A stretch of DNA of 13,781 nt, taken from Rubrivivax sp. (GTDB taxonomy: Bacteria > Pseudomonadota > Gammaproteobacteria > Burkholderiales > Burkholderiaceae). Below the pieces are notes generated by a model. That model was not told where the DNA came from and did not search any database. It saw nothing but the letters and a program-made list of their open reading frames with translations. Below, in pieces: positions 6,426 to 13,781 of this stretch; within the stretch, counting starts at the first letter, position 1, and each line of letters starts with the position of its first letter. The position numbers and the translations under genes are program-made. The DNA lies in NCBI GenBank assembly GCA_004211235.1, contig SEEY01000030.1:1-13781 (forward strand). The letters run 5' to 3'.

Positions 6426-7931
6426 ATGAGCAGCGCCAGCGCGCCACCGCGGCGCATCGTCATTCTCGGCGGCGGCGCGGCCGGCTGGATGTCCGCCGCC
6501 ACGCTGACCACGGCGATCCGCAGCGCCGAAGTCGTGCTGGTGGAGTCCGAGGAGATCGGCATCATCGGCGTGGGCGAGGCGACGTTTCCGTCGATCCGCA
6601 CCTTCAACCAGGTCTTGGGCATCGACGAGGGCGAGTTCCTCGCCGCCACGCGCGGCAGCTACAAGCTCGGCATCCAGTTCTGCGACTGGCATCGGCGCGG
6701 CGAGCAGTTCTTCCACACCTTCGGCAACTTCGGCTACACGGACGGGCCGATGGCTCTGTGGGGGCAGCTGCGCCGCCTGCGTGAGCACATTCCCGCCCAG
6801 CTCGGCGACTTCTGCCTCCCTGCGGTGATGGCGAGCAAGGGGCGCTTCCTGCCGCCGAGCAGTCAGGAGGGCCTGGAGTCCTATGGCTACGCCTACCACT
6901 TCGATGCGGCGCGCTATGCCGCCTTTCTGCGGCAATGGTCCGAGAAGCGCGGCGCACGGCGCATCGAGGGCCGCGTCGCCGAGGTGGCGCGGCGGGAGGA
7001 CGGCGGTGTGCGCGCGCTGCGCCTGGCCGATGGCCGCGAGATCGAGGGCGACCTCTTCGTCGACTGCTCGGGTTTCGCATCGCTGCTGATCGGCCAGACC
7101 CTCTCCCAGCGCTTCATCGACTACAGCCACTGGCTGCCGGTCGACCGCGCCTGGGCCGTGCCGTCCGAGCGCCCGACGGGCGGGCTGACGCCCTACACGC
7201 GGGCCGTCGCCCAGGAGGCCGGCTGGACCTGGCGCATTCCGCTGCAGGACCGCACCGGCAACGGCCATGTGTTCAGCAGCCGCTACATCGACGAGACGAA
7301 GGCACGTGAACAGCTGCTCGCGCAGCTCGATGCGCCGGCGCTGGCGGAACCGCGCCTGCTGCGCTTCCAGAGCGGCCACCGCGAGCGCTTCTGGGTGCAC
7401 AACGTGGTCGCCATCGGCCTGGCCGGCGGCTTCCTCGAGCCGCTGGAGTCCACGGCCATCTACCTCGTGCAGACGGCGATCGGCCGCCTCGTGGAGGCCT
7501 TGCTCGACACAAAGCAGACGCCCGCGGAACTGACGACGGGCTTCAACATCCAGCAGCTGCGCCAGTACCAGCGCCTGCGCGACTTCCTCATCCTGCACTA
7601 CCACCTCAGCGAACGGCGCGACAGCGAGTTCTGGCGCGCGATGACGAGCATGGCGCTGCCAGAGTCGCTGGCGTACAAGCTGCATGCATGGCAGGAAACC
7701 GGCACGCTGCAGATCTACGACAACGAGGCGTTCGAGGCCACGAGCTGGCTCACCATCCACGCCGGCATGGACAACTGGCCGCGCCGCAGCAGCCCGTGGC
7801 TGCTCGAGATACCCGCCGATGTGGCCAGGCGCTACCTCGCCGAGCACCACCACGCCGTCAATGCCCTCGCGGAACGCATGCCCGACCACGACGCCTTCCT
7901 GCGGCACATCTGCGCACGCGCCCAGGGATAG
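6426..7931 (+). CDS. Flavin-dependent tryptophan-halogenase family protein (copy 1)
   Basis: A 501-residue flavoprotein, usual length for tryptophan 7-halogenase family members. It has the FAD-binding GGGAAGW (15-21) and VESEEIGIIGVGEAT (39-53), the lysine in SYKLGIQF (Lys80, equivalent to the catalytic lysine of PrnA/RebH), an FxxP-type segment FLPPSSQEG (141-149), the halogenase hallmark WTWRIP (267-272) and the glutamate in EPLESTAI (Glu341). These enzymes use FADH2 from a partner reductase and oxygen to make hypohalous acid; no reductase is encoded here. The C-terminal part (about 440-458) departs from copy 2, with HAGMDNWPRRSSPW where copy 2 has MEGQNLRPRGW. It starts at ATG 6426 after a strong GAGGAAGG. 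Relatives in sugar/TonB loci have no established natural substrate, so halogenation is plausible but unproven. It is cytoplasmic, with no signal peptide. Confidence 0.9.
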   Translation: MSSASAPPRRIVILGGGAAGWMSAATLTTAIRSAEVVLVESEEIGIIGVGEATFPSIRTFNQVLGIDEGEFLAATRGSYKLGIQFCDWHRRGEQFFHTFGNFGYTDGPMALWGQLRRLREHIPAQLGDFCLPAVMASKGRFLPPSSQEGLESYGYAYHFDAARYAAFLRQWSEKRGARRIEGRVAEVARREDGGVRALRLADGREIEGDLFVDCSGFASLLIGQTLSQRFIDYSHWLPVDRAWAVPSERPTGGLTPYTRAVAQEAGWTWRIPLQDRTGNGHVFSSRYIDETKAREQLLAQLDAPALAEPRLLRFQSGHRERFWVHNVVAIGLAGGFLEPLESTAIYLVQTAIGRLVEALLDTKQTPAELTTGFNIQQLRQYQRLRDFLILHYHLSERRDSEFWRAMTSMALPESLAYKLHAWQETGTLQIYDNEAFEATSWLTIHAGMDNWPRRSSPWLLEIPADVARRYLAEHHHAVNALAERMPDHDAFLRHICARAQG

Positions 7932-7952
7932 CGCCATGACGCGCCCCGGCGC

Positions 7953-7972
7953 GCCTGCCTAGACTGGCAGGC
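7953..7972. repeat. Perfect dyad between the two halogenase genes, with a -10-like loop
   Basis: GCCTGCC (7953-7959) and GGCAGGC (7966-7972) are perfect reverse complements with the six-base loop TAGACT. The loop itself resembles a -10 hexamer, and ATGACG (7936-7941) stands 18 bases upstream as a possible -35. So the dyad may be an operator straddling a promoter for the second halogenase, or an mRNA hairpin within the 64-base spacer. No T-tract follows, so an intrinsic terminator is unlikely. Confidence 0.4.
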
Positions 7973-7995
7973 TCGCAAATCACCTGACCGTTTCC

Positions 7996-9531
7996 ATGGA
8001 AAACATTGCCAAGCCGCTGCGCCGCGTCGTCATCGTCGGCGGCGGCGCAGCGGGCTGGATGTCGGCCGCGGCCTTGAGTGCCGTGCTGAAGCCGCCGTAC
8101 GAGATCCGGCTGGTCGAGTCCGAAGAGATCGGCATCATCGGCGTCGGCGAGGCAACCATCCCGCTGATCCGCATGTTCAACGGCCTCGCCCAGATCGACG
8201 AGGCGGCGTTCCTGAAGGCCACGCAGGGCACGTTCAAGCTCGGCATCGAGTTCGTCAACTGGGGCCGCGAGGGCGAACGCTATTTCCACGGCTTCGGCCG
8301 GGTCGGCAAGGACCCGCTGTGGCCGGTCGATTTCACGCAGTACTGGCTGCGCCTGCGCGCGCTCGGCCGTGCGCAGCCGATCGACGCCTACGTCATCTCC
8401 AGCATGGCCGCCAAGGCCAACCGTTTCATGCTGCCGCGTCCGGAGATGCAGAACTCACCCATGGCGGACCTGGCCTATGCCTACCACTTCGACGCGAACC
8501 TCTACGCGCGCCACCTGCGAGCCCTGAGCGAGCGGCGCGGCGTGCGGCGCACCGAAGGCAAGGTGGTGCGCGTGCTGCTCAACGAGGACGCCGGGCCGGC
8601 GCATGGCCATGTGCGCGCGGTGCAGCTGGAAAGCGGCGAACTGGTGGAGGGTGACCTCTTCCTCGATTGCTCCGGCTTCACCGGCCTGCTGACCGACAAG
8701 ACGCTGGGCGTCGCCTTCGAGGACTGGAGCCACTGGCTGCCCTGCGACAGCGCCTGGGCGGTGCCGAGCGAGAGCACCCAGCCGCTGCTGCCCTACACGC
8801 GCGCCACCGCGCAAAGCGCCGGCTGGCAGTGGCGCATTCCTCTGCAGCACCGCGTGGGCAACGGCCATGTCTTTTCGAGCCGGCACATGAGTGACGACGA
8901 GGCCGCTGCCGTGCTGCTGCGCAACCTCGACGCGCCACCCCTGGCCGACCCGCGGCTGATCCGCTTCAAGACCGGCATGCGCAAGGAAGCCTGGACGCGC
9001 AACGTCGTCGCCATCGGCATGTCGGCGGGCTTTGTGGAACCGCTGGAGTCGACGGCCCTGCACCTCGTGCAGATGGGCGTCGCCAAGCTGATCGAGGCTT
9101 TTCCCCACAGCGGCTTCGACCCGGCGGAGATCGCCGAGTACAACCGCCAGAGCCGCGAGCGCTACGAGTCCGTGCGCGACTTCATCGTGCTGCACTATCA
9201 CCTGAACCAGCGCAAGGACGGTGGCTTCTGGGAGTCGTGCGCGAACATGGCCGTGCCCGAGGGCTTGCGCTGGCGCATGGATCTCTACGCCGGCAGCGGA
9301 CGGCTCGTCTACGTCGACACCGATCTGTTCCGGGAGCCGAGCTGGTTCGAGGTCATGGAAGGCCAGAACCTGCGCCCGAGGGGCTGGCTGACGCTTGCCG
9401 AGCTGCAGGGCGTGGAAGACACGGCGAACTATCTGAAAGGCGTGTCCGACACCATCGCCAATTGCGTGGCGGTGATGCCCGAGCATGCGGAGTTCATCCG
9501 CAGCTATTGCGCGTCGGCGCCCCTGAAATAG
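7996..9531 (+). CDS. Flavin-dependent tryptophan-halogenase family protein (copy 2)
   Basis: A 511-residue paralogue of the preceding gene. It keeps GGGAAGW (15-21), ESEEIGIIGVGEAT (41-54), the lysine in TFKLGIEF (Lys81), the halogenase motif WQWRIP (277-282) and the glutamate in EPLESTAL (Glu351), so the flavin site and chlorination/bromination machinery look intact. The C-terminal segment MEGQNLRPRGW (454-464) is closer to the usual family form than in copy 1. Strong divergence between the copies is concentrated in about residues 100-160, between the flavin domain and YAYHFD, and in the C-terminus; this points to different substrates or partners. Its ATG follows the copy 1 stop by 64 bases with a weak Shine-Dalgarno. 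It is the last gene of the plus-strand run and ends just before a bidirectional terminator facing the TonB receptor gene. The substrate is unknown; indole-type compounds are known for some relatives. Confidence 0.9.
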   Translation: MENIAKPLRRVVIVGGGAAGWMSAAALSAVLKPPYEIRLVESEEIGIIGVGEATIPLIRMFNGLAQIDEAAFLKATQGTFKLGIEFVNWGREGERYFHGFGRVGKDPLWPVDFTQYWLRLRALGRAQPIDAYVISSMAAKANRFMLPRPEMQNSPMADLAYAYHFDANLYARHLRALSERRGVRRTEGKVVRVLLNEDAGPAHGHVRAVQLESGELVEGDLFLDCSGFTGLLTDKTLGVAFEDWSHWLPCDSAWAVPSESTQPLLPYTRATAQSAGWQWRIPLQHRVGNGHVFSSRHMSDDEAAAVLLRNLDAPPLADPRLIRFKTGMRKEAWTRNVVAIGMSAGFVEPLESTALHLVQMGVAKLIEAFPHSGFDPAEIAEYNRQSRERYESVRDFIVLHYHLNQRKDGGFWESCANMAVPEGLRWRMDLYAGSGRLVYVDTDLFREPSWFEVMEGQNLRPRGWLTLAELQGVEDTANYLKGVSDTIANCVAVMPEHAEFIRSYCASAPLK

Positions 9532-9556
9532 ATCGGCGCCGCTCGGGCCGCAAAAA

Positions 9557-9582
9557 AAAGGGCACCGCAAGCGGTGCCCTTT
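9557..9582. terminator. Bidirectional intrinsic terminator between convergent genes
   Basis: GGGCACCGC (9560-9568) and GCGGTGCCC (9571-9579) form a strong GC hairpin. On the minus strand it is followed by eight T residues (9552-9559 as A on the plus strand), a textbook terminator for the TonB receptor transcript. On the plus strand it is followed by TTTGCCTTTG, a weaker T-rich tail for the halogenase transcript. AAA and TTT flank the stem and extend pairing. Confidence 0.9.
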
Positions 9583-9619
9583 GCCTTTGTTCTGGGACCG
9601 GGGTCACCCGGCCCGCAGG

Positions 9620-12600
9620 TCAGAAGTTGTATTGCGCGCTGAGCTTGAAGCCCCGGCCGGACGTGAAGTAGTTGTGGCCGATCTGGCCAATGTGCTGCTC
9701 CATGATCTGCTTGTACGTCTGGTTCGTCAGGTTGGTCGCATCCAGACCCATCTTGAAGTTGTCCGTGAACGTGTAGTGCAGGCCGATGTCCACCTGCCCG
9801 TAACCAGCCGCCCACAGCGGCAGACCCAGCGGGAGGCTGATGTCATGCCGGTTGTAGGTGGCGCTCGCCGGGTTGGTGTCCAGCGCGTTGGTCTGGTTCG
9901 GGCCCGTGTTGTCCGAGTTCAGCGCCACGCCGTAGAGGTACTTGCCCCGGTAGTTGTAGGCGATGCGCGCGGAGAACGGCCCGCGGTCGAACAGCAGCGC
10001 GAGGTTGAAGGTGTTGCGCGAGAGGTTGTCCAACGGCATGTTGCCGAAGGTGCGGCCATCGGTGTCGCAGCCATTGATGAACAGGTTCAGGTTTTCCTGC
10101 CCATTGCCCGGCGTGCAGTAGGCCGAATACACCGCGTTGTAGCGCTTCACCTTGCTGTCGACATAGGTGTAGTTGGCTTGCAAGCCAATGCCTTGCAGCC
10201 ACGACGGCACCCAGTCGAAATACTGCTGGTAGGCAATTTCCGCACCGCGCGCATAGCCCTTGGCGCCATTGTTGGGGCCGTTCAGCACGAAGCTGACCGG
10301 CTTGCCGTCGCTGTCCTGGATGGTGCGCTTGAACGTCTGGTTGACGATGATGTCCTTCAGGTCCTTGTTGAACACCGCCATCGTCACGGAGCTGCCCTTG
10401 CCGAAGTACCACTCGGCCGTCACGTCTTCCTGCGTCGACTTGATGGGTTTGAGCTCCGGGTTGCCATTGGAGGTGCCGGTCAACTTGACAGCCTTGACGA
10501 TGGGCGCCGCCGTGGAGCCCTGCGCCGGATTTTCGATGTCCAGGCCCACCGTCATCGGGATGTAGGCCTGCATCTGGTTGAACTGCGGCCGCGACAGCGC
10601 ACGGGACACGGCGAAGCGGAACTGCAGATCCTGGGTGGCCTTGTAGCGCAGGTTCAAGCTGGGCAGGAAGTCCGTGAAGCTCTGGCTGATGTCCTGCTTC
10701 TTGTTGTTGGCGTCAATCGTCGCCTGAGTGAATCTGGGCAGCACAACACCGGGGGCAAGCACTGAGCCGACCGGCGGCGTATTGACACTCAACGCGTAAT
10801 AACCCTGCGCCTCATTCTTGGTCCGCACTGCGCGCAGACCGATGTTGCCGTCGATCGGCAAGCCCTTCTCTTCCAACGAGAAGCGCAACTGGCCGTAGGC
10901 CGCCGCGGTGCTTTCCGACTGGACGTTCATGCCCCTTGGATCCGTGCCGAAAGAGGACACGGCCCACCTGCCGCCGCCCTGGAAGCTGTTGGCGTTCTGC
11001 GCACAGCCAGCGCCGTCCCAACCCGCAGTCTTCGCGAATTCCGAGCACTTGTTCAGGTAGAGCTGGTGCAGCTGGTTGTAGCTGTCCGGAAAGCCGAACG
11101 CGACGGACGCCGCCGGGAAGTACAGCGCAGGCAGGTTGACCTTGCCGCCGCCCATGAAGTTGTTGAAGTTGTTCTTGTAGGTGGGAATCTTCGACTGGTT
11201 GATATAGGCCAGTTCACCGATGTTCCAGCCCACCTGCCAGGCGTGGGTGATGGTCGCCCAGTTGTAGGTGTCGCCAGCGCCGTTCACGCCGTTGATGGTC
11301 TCGGCATCACGCTTGGCGACACGGATACCGAAGCGCAGATCCTCCAGGATGGGGTTGTCGCGGAACTGCCAGCGCCCATCGAGCTTCAATGCCTTTTGCG
11401 TGCCTTTGCCCTTGTCCAGGTGGTCCATCATCATGGCCCAGTAGTACTTGGACGGGTCGTTCAGCGTCGCCTTGGCGGCGTCGTTGAACACCAGTTGCGG
11501 CATGGAGCCCGTGTAGTCCACCGTCTCGCTCGGCAACCCGACGCCTGTACCGACGGTGGAGTCGAAGTTCTGGGTCTTGGACTTGATGTACTGCAGGTCC
11601 GATGTCAGGGTCAGTTGGTCATTGACCTTGCCCTGGAACTTCCACGCGAATTCGTCGGTTTGCGAGCTGCGCTTGGAGTAACGCGTCTGGTTCTCGACCT
11701 CGATGCCGATCACGTCGCCGCTGCCGTTCACGCCGGTCAGCGTGCCCTTCTGCATCACGCCGTTGGCGTCATACGTGGCGTCGCTCACGCGAACGTTGTA
11801 GGGGTCGACCTGGTTGCTGACGTTGTTCTCGTTCCAGTTGAAGCGGTACTTGGAACGGAAGAAGGTCAGCGAGCTCTCGAGGTTGCCCTTCTTCCACTGG
11901 GCCGCGCCGTAAAGGCCGTCGCGCGTGCGGTCGTAGAACTGCTGGCGCCAGGTGATGCCGCGCGAGATCCAGGTGGTGGCTGTGGCCGACTGCTTGTAGA
12001 ACGGATCGAGCACGAGGCCGTCCGTGCGGTTGGAGCTGAGCGAGTGCGCCACGTCCAGCAACAGGCCGACCTTGCCGATGTCGGTGTTCCAGGTGTTGGT
12101 CAGCAGGCCCGAGACGCTGGGCTTGTTCTTCGCCGCGAGGGCGTTGCGGCTCACGTCCACGGAGAGCGAGCCCTTGAAGCCCGGGAAGTCGAACGGCAGC
12201 GCGGTGCGCAGGTTCACGAGGCCGCCGATGGCACCCTCGATCTGTTCGGCCGACGGGTTCTTGTAGACGTCGACGCCGGACATCAGCTCGGGCGGCACGT
12301 CTTCGAAACCGAGGTTGCGACCCTGGTTCGCGCTGAAGGTTTCGCGGCCGTTGAGCTGCGCCGCGACATACGTCAGGCCGCGGATGTTGACACCCGAGCC
12401 CTCGACGGAGAAGTGCACCGGGTCGCTCGACGCGGACACGCGCGACATCGTCGCCCCGACGATGCGCTGCAGCACTTCAGAAACTGAACGGTCCGGCAGC
12501 TTGCCGATTTCCTCGGCGACGACCGAGTCGACGATTTCGTCGGAGTTCTGTTTGATCTTCTGCGCATTGGCGAGCGCAGCGCGCCGCCCCGAAACGATCA

Positions 12601-12727
12601 CGGTTTCCAGTGATTGCGTCTTGGCCTCCGGCGTCGCCGCCGTGGTTTGCGCCATCGCCGGCATGGCCAGGACCATCAGGGCCTGGGCTGCCGCCAGCGA
12701 CAGGGTTGTCTGCTTGAAATGTCTCAT
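9620..12727 (-). CDS. TonB-dependent receptor, Xanthomonas/Caulobacter-type
   Basis: An outer-membrane active transporter of 1035 residues from the chosen start, in the range of the long TonB-Xanth-Caul subfamily, whose members often import oligosaccharides. The signal peptide is MRHFKQTTLSLAAAQALMVLAMPAMA with likely cleavage before Gln27. A TonB-box-like LETVIVSG (40-47) follows, then the plug (about 60-200: DEIVDSVVAEEIGKLPDRSV, EVLQRIVGATMSR, NIRGL, GGLVNLRT), and a beta-barrel ending in SAQYNF with the terminal Phe needed for assembly. The mature protein has only four cysteines, in two close pairs likely on external loops. The frame opens at 12799, but ATG 12727 is chosen because it gives the signal peptide and is preceded by AGAGGAG (12737-12743). 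A CG-centred LacI-type operator lies upstream (12811-12824). The GH2 gene precedes it on the same strand, suggesting beta-mannoside uptake. Confidence 0.95.
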   Translation of the reverse strand: MRHFKQTTLSLAAAQALMVLAMPAMAQTTAATPEAKTQSLETVIVSGRRAALANAQKIKQNSDEIVDSVVAEEIGKLPDRSVSEVLQRIVGATMSRVSASSDPVHFSVEGSGVNIRGLTYVAAQLNGRETFSANQGRNLGFEDVPPELMSGVDVYKNPSAEQIEGAIGGLVNLRTALPFDFPGFKGSLSVDVSRNALAAKNKPSVSGLLTNTWNTDIGKVGLLLDVAHSLSSNRTDGLVLDPFYKQSATATTWISRGITWRQQFYDRTRDGLYGAAQWKKGNLESSLTFFRSKYRFNWNENNVSNQVDPYNVRVSDATYDANGVMQKGTLTGVNGSGDVIGIEVENQTRYSKRSSQTDEFAWKFQGKVNDQLTLTSDLQYIKSKTQNFDSTVGTGVGLPSETVDYTGSMPQLVFNDAAKATLNDPSKYYWAMMMDHLDKGKGTQKALKLDGRWQFRDNPILEDLRFGIRVAKRDAETINGVNGAGDTYNWATITHAWQVGWNIGELAYINQSKIPTYKNNFNNFMGGGKVNLPALYFPAASVAFGFPDSYNQLHQLYLNKCSEFAKTAGWDGAGCAQNANSFQGGGRWAVSSFGTDPRGMNVQSESTAAAYGQLRFSLEEKGLPIDGNIGLRAVRTKNEAQGYYALSVNTPPVGSVLAPGVVLPRFTQATIDANNKKQDISQSFTDFLPSLNLRYKATQDLQFRFAVSRALSRPQFNQMQAYIPMTVGLDIENPAQGSTAAPIVKAVKLTGTSNGNPELKPIKSTQEDVTAEWYFGKGSSVTMAVFNKDLKDIIVNQTFKRTIQDSDGKPVSFVLNGPNNGAKGYARGAEIAYQQYFDWVPSWLQGIGLQANYTYVDSKVKRYNAVYSAYCTPGNGQENLNLFINGCDTDGRTFGNMPLDNLSRNTFNLALLFDRGPFSARIAYNYRGKYLYGVALNSDNTGPNQTNALDTNPASATYNRHDISLPLGLPLWAAGYGQVDIGLHYTFTDNFKMGLDATNLTNQTYKQIMEQHIGQIGHNYFTSGRGFKLSAQYNF

Positions 12728-12785
12728 CCTCGTTTGCTCCTCTTTGGTGGGAAACATAGGCCTCAAGGGCCAATTGCAGCGACTA

Positions 12786-12802
12786 CCGATGCGTGGCATC
12801 GG
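12786..12802 (-). repeat. Perfect 7-bp hairpin in the TonB-receptor leader
   Basis: CCGATGC (12786-12792) and GCATCGG (12796-12802) pair perfectly across a three-base loop. The hairpin lies between the operator and the Shine-Dalgarno of the TonB receptor, so it is probably in the 5' untranslated RNA. It could stabilise the messenger or form a protein site. There is no T-tract, so it is not a terminator. Confidence 0.4.
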
Positions 12803-12810
12803 CGTCGTTT

Positions 12811-12824
12811 TGGTAACGTTAACA
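12811..12824. promoter_or_regulatory. CG-centred LacI-type operator upstream of the TonB receptor
   Basis: TGGTAACGTTAACA fits the general LacI/GalR-family pattern TGNNANCGNTNNCA at every fixed position and is nearly palindromic around its CG centre. It lies about 85 bases before the receptor start. The even, CG-centred symmetry differs from the TTGTTTAGTAAACAA-type sites at the kinase and symporter promoters, so a different LacI-family repressor (not in this window) probably binds here. I could not place a convincing -35/-10 pair around it. Confidence 0.6.
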
Positions 12825-12897
12825 ACTAGTACTGCCCCACAACATCAGGGCAATCAACCACAGGGGATTCACTCATTCCGCCTGGAGAGTGCCTCCT

Positions 12898-13781
12898 CTA
12901 TCGGTGGGTGGTGATTTGCCAGCAGCCGTGGTCCAGCGCCGTTGCGCGGATCACGGTTGGTAGCGCTATCCTGGAACTAATGCGCCGGGTTGCGCCCGGC
13001 ATCAGATCGATGAAGTTGTCGTCAAGCTGCAGGCCGTTGCCGGCGAGCCACAAGCCTTTGACCGGCTTGTCGCTGCGCAGCACCACGGAGCCGCTCTCCA
13101 TCTCGATATCGATGCGTGCCGCGCCGAGGCGATAGAACCTGAAGGGCTCCGTCCAGGCGCAGTCACGGGCCAGCTCGTCGCCTGTGGCTGCGTCCAGTGC
13201 GCAGAGTTCGGCGGCGACCGGGCCATCAAAAGCCGGCAGAGGCTGCAGCATGTCGACACTGCAGCCGGCCGGCGCCTGATGGGCGATGGTGGCGCTGGCC
13301 AGCTCGCGGCCATCGAGCGAGAAGACGCGCAGTTGCAGCGTCAGTTCCCGGCTGTCGACGCCGCCGTTCATGACGGCCAGCCGCGCTTGACCGTCTTCCA
13401 GCCGCACCGCGACCGCGAGCGATGCCAGCGCACGTCGCACCGCATGCCAGGCCGGCTTGACCGTGGCGGATGAATCGATGAGGGCCCAACTCGTCACCGG
13501 CCAGCAGTCGTTGAGCTGCCACACCAGCGCACCGCCGACCGCCCGCGCGCCCGGCCGCTGCCAGCGGCGGCGGAAGTCCTGGTAGGCCACGCGCATGGCC
13601 TCGGCCTGCACGAATTGAGTCGCGTAGACATGCTCGGCCAGCGTCGGGCCGACGCGCAGGTTGTCGGCCAGGTAGACGGACAGGCGGCGATGACCGTCCG
13701 GCCCGGTGGGCGAGCCGGCCTTGTTGTGCCACTGCACCGTACGGCTCTCGGGGAAGCGTTCGTCTTCGGGCAGCACCGATT
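12898..13781 (-). CDS. GH2-family beta-mannosidase-type enzyme, C-terminal part, cut by right edge
   Basis: Partial gene; 294 C-terminal residues are visible and the frame stays open through the right edge, so the GTG at 13776 is not the true start. The first visible residues, SVLPE, fit the stretch just after the EFGFQS nucleophile motif of GH2 beta-mannosidases, so the catalytic nucleophile is probably a few residues outside the window. Next come ALVWQLNDCWPVTSWALID and KPAWHAVRRAL, which are diagnostic of GH2 mannosidases rather than beta-galactosidases. The C-terminal Ig-like domain ends with LQLDDNFIDLMPGATRRI, the DNxFDLxPG pattern of that domain. The enzyme releases beta-linked mannose from the non-reducing end of manno-oligosaccharides or glycans. 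It stops 170 bases before the TonB receptor start on the same strand, with no terminator in between, so partial read-through is possible. Confidence 0.88.
   Translation of the reverse strand, partial: SVLPEDERFPESRTVQWHNKAGSPTGPDGHRRLSVYLADNLRVGPTLAEHVYATQFVQAEAMRVAYQDFRRRWQRPGARAVGGALVWQLNDCWPVTSWALIDSSATVKPAWHAVRRALASLAVAVRLEDGQARLAVMNGGVDSRELTLQLRVFSLDGRELASATIAHQAPAGCSVDMLQPLPAFDGPVAAELCALDAATGDELARDCAWTEPFRFYRLGAARIDIEMESGSVVLRSDKPVKGLWLAGNGLQLDDNFIDLMPGATRRISSRIALPTVIRATALDHGCWQITTHR

Noticed and set aside
6387..7937. 516-residue minus-strand open frame opposite halogenase copy 1
   Set aside because: Shadow frame: no family signature, while the plus strand encodes a complete halogenase-family protein.
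9581..12487. 394- and 473-residue plus-strand open frames opposite the TonB receptor
   Set aside because: Both are valine/arginine/histidine-rich antisense shadows; the minus strand shows a signal peptide, plug and terminal phenylalanine of a real receptor.
12826..12876. 16-codon minus-strand frame (MSESPVVDCPDVVGQY) before the TonB receptor as a leader peptide
   Set aside because: There is no properly spaced Shine-Dalgarno and no run of regulatory codons; it probably lies at or above the promoter.
1..13781. CRISPR arrays, tRNA or rRNA genes, insertion sequences
   Set aside because: No regularly spaced repeats, no transposase-like proteins with terminal repeats, and no recognisable structural RNA were seen on either strand.

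Overview
The window comes from a GC-rich Gram-negative bacterium. A Burkholderiales relative (Roseateles/Mitsuaria type) is my best guess. The reasons are the very high third-position GC, a long TonB-dependent receptor of the Xanthomonas/Caulobacter type ending in phenylalanine, and the overall look of the proteins. The genus is an inference, not something the sequence proves.

Most of the window is a carbohydrate-uptake and glycoside-degradation locus. From left to right it holds: the 5' part of a GPH/MFS sugar symporter (minus strand, cut by the left edge); a three-gene TerC / small membrane protein / TerB cassette (minus); a LacI-family repressor (minus); a divergent plus-strand run of PfkB sugar kinase, GH1 beta-glycosidase and two tandem flavin-dependent 'tryptophan halogenase' family proteins; a strong bidirectional terminator; and, converging on it, a minus-strand TonB-dependent receptor preceded by the 3' part of a GH2 beta-mannosidase-type enzyme that runs off the right edge.

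A working model: the TonB receptor brings beta-linked (probably manno- or gluco-configured) oligosaccharides across the outer membrane, the GPH symporter crosses the inner membrane, GH2 and GH1 release monosaccharides, and the PfkB kinase phosphorylates a hexose. The LacI regulator probably controls the kinase run and the symporter: a near-palindrome with consensus TTGTTTAGTAAACAA overlaps the predicted promoters of both, and a half-site lies in front of lacI itself. The TonB receptor has a different, CG-centred LacI-type operator, so a second regulator probably acts there.

The most interesting part is the pair of intact but clearly diverged halogenase-family enzymes inside a sugar-utilization locus. 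Both keep the FAD-binding, WxWxIP, lysine and glutamate signatures of the family, but their native substrate in such loci is not established. Other points are the metal/tellurite-type TerB-TerC cassette between the LacI gene and one of its likely targets, and several dyads in the spacers between genes.
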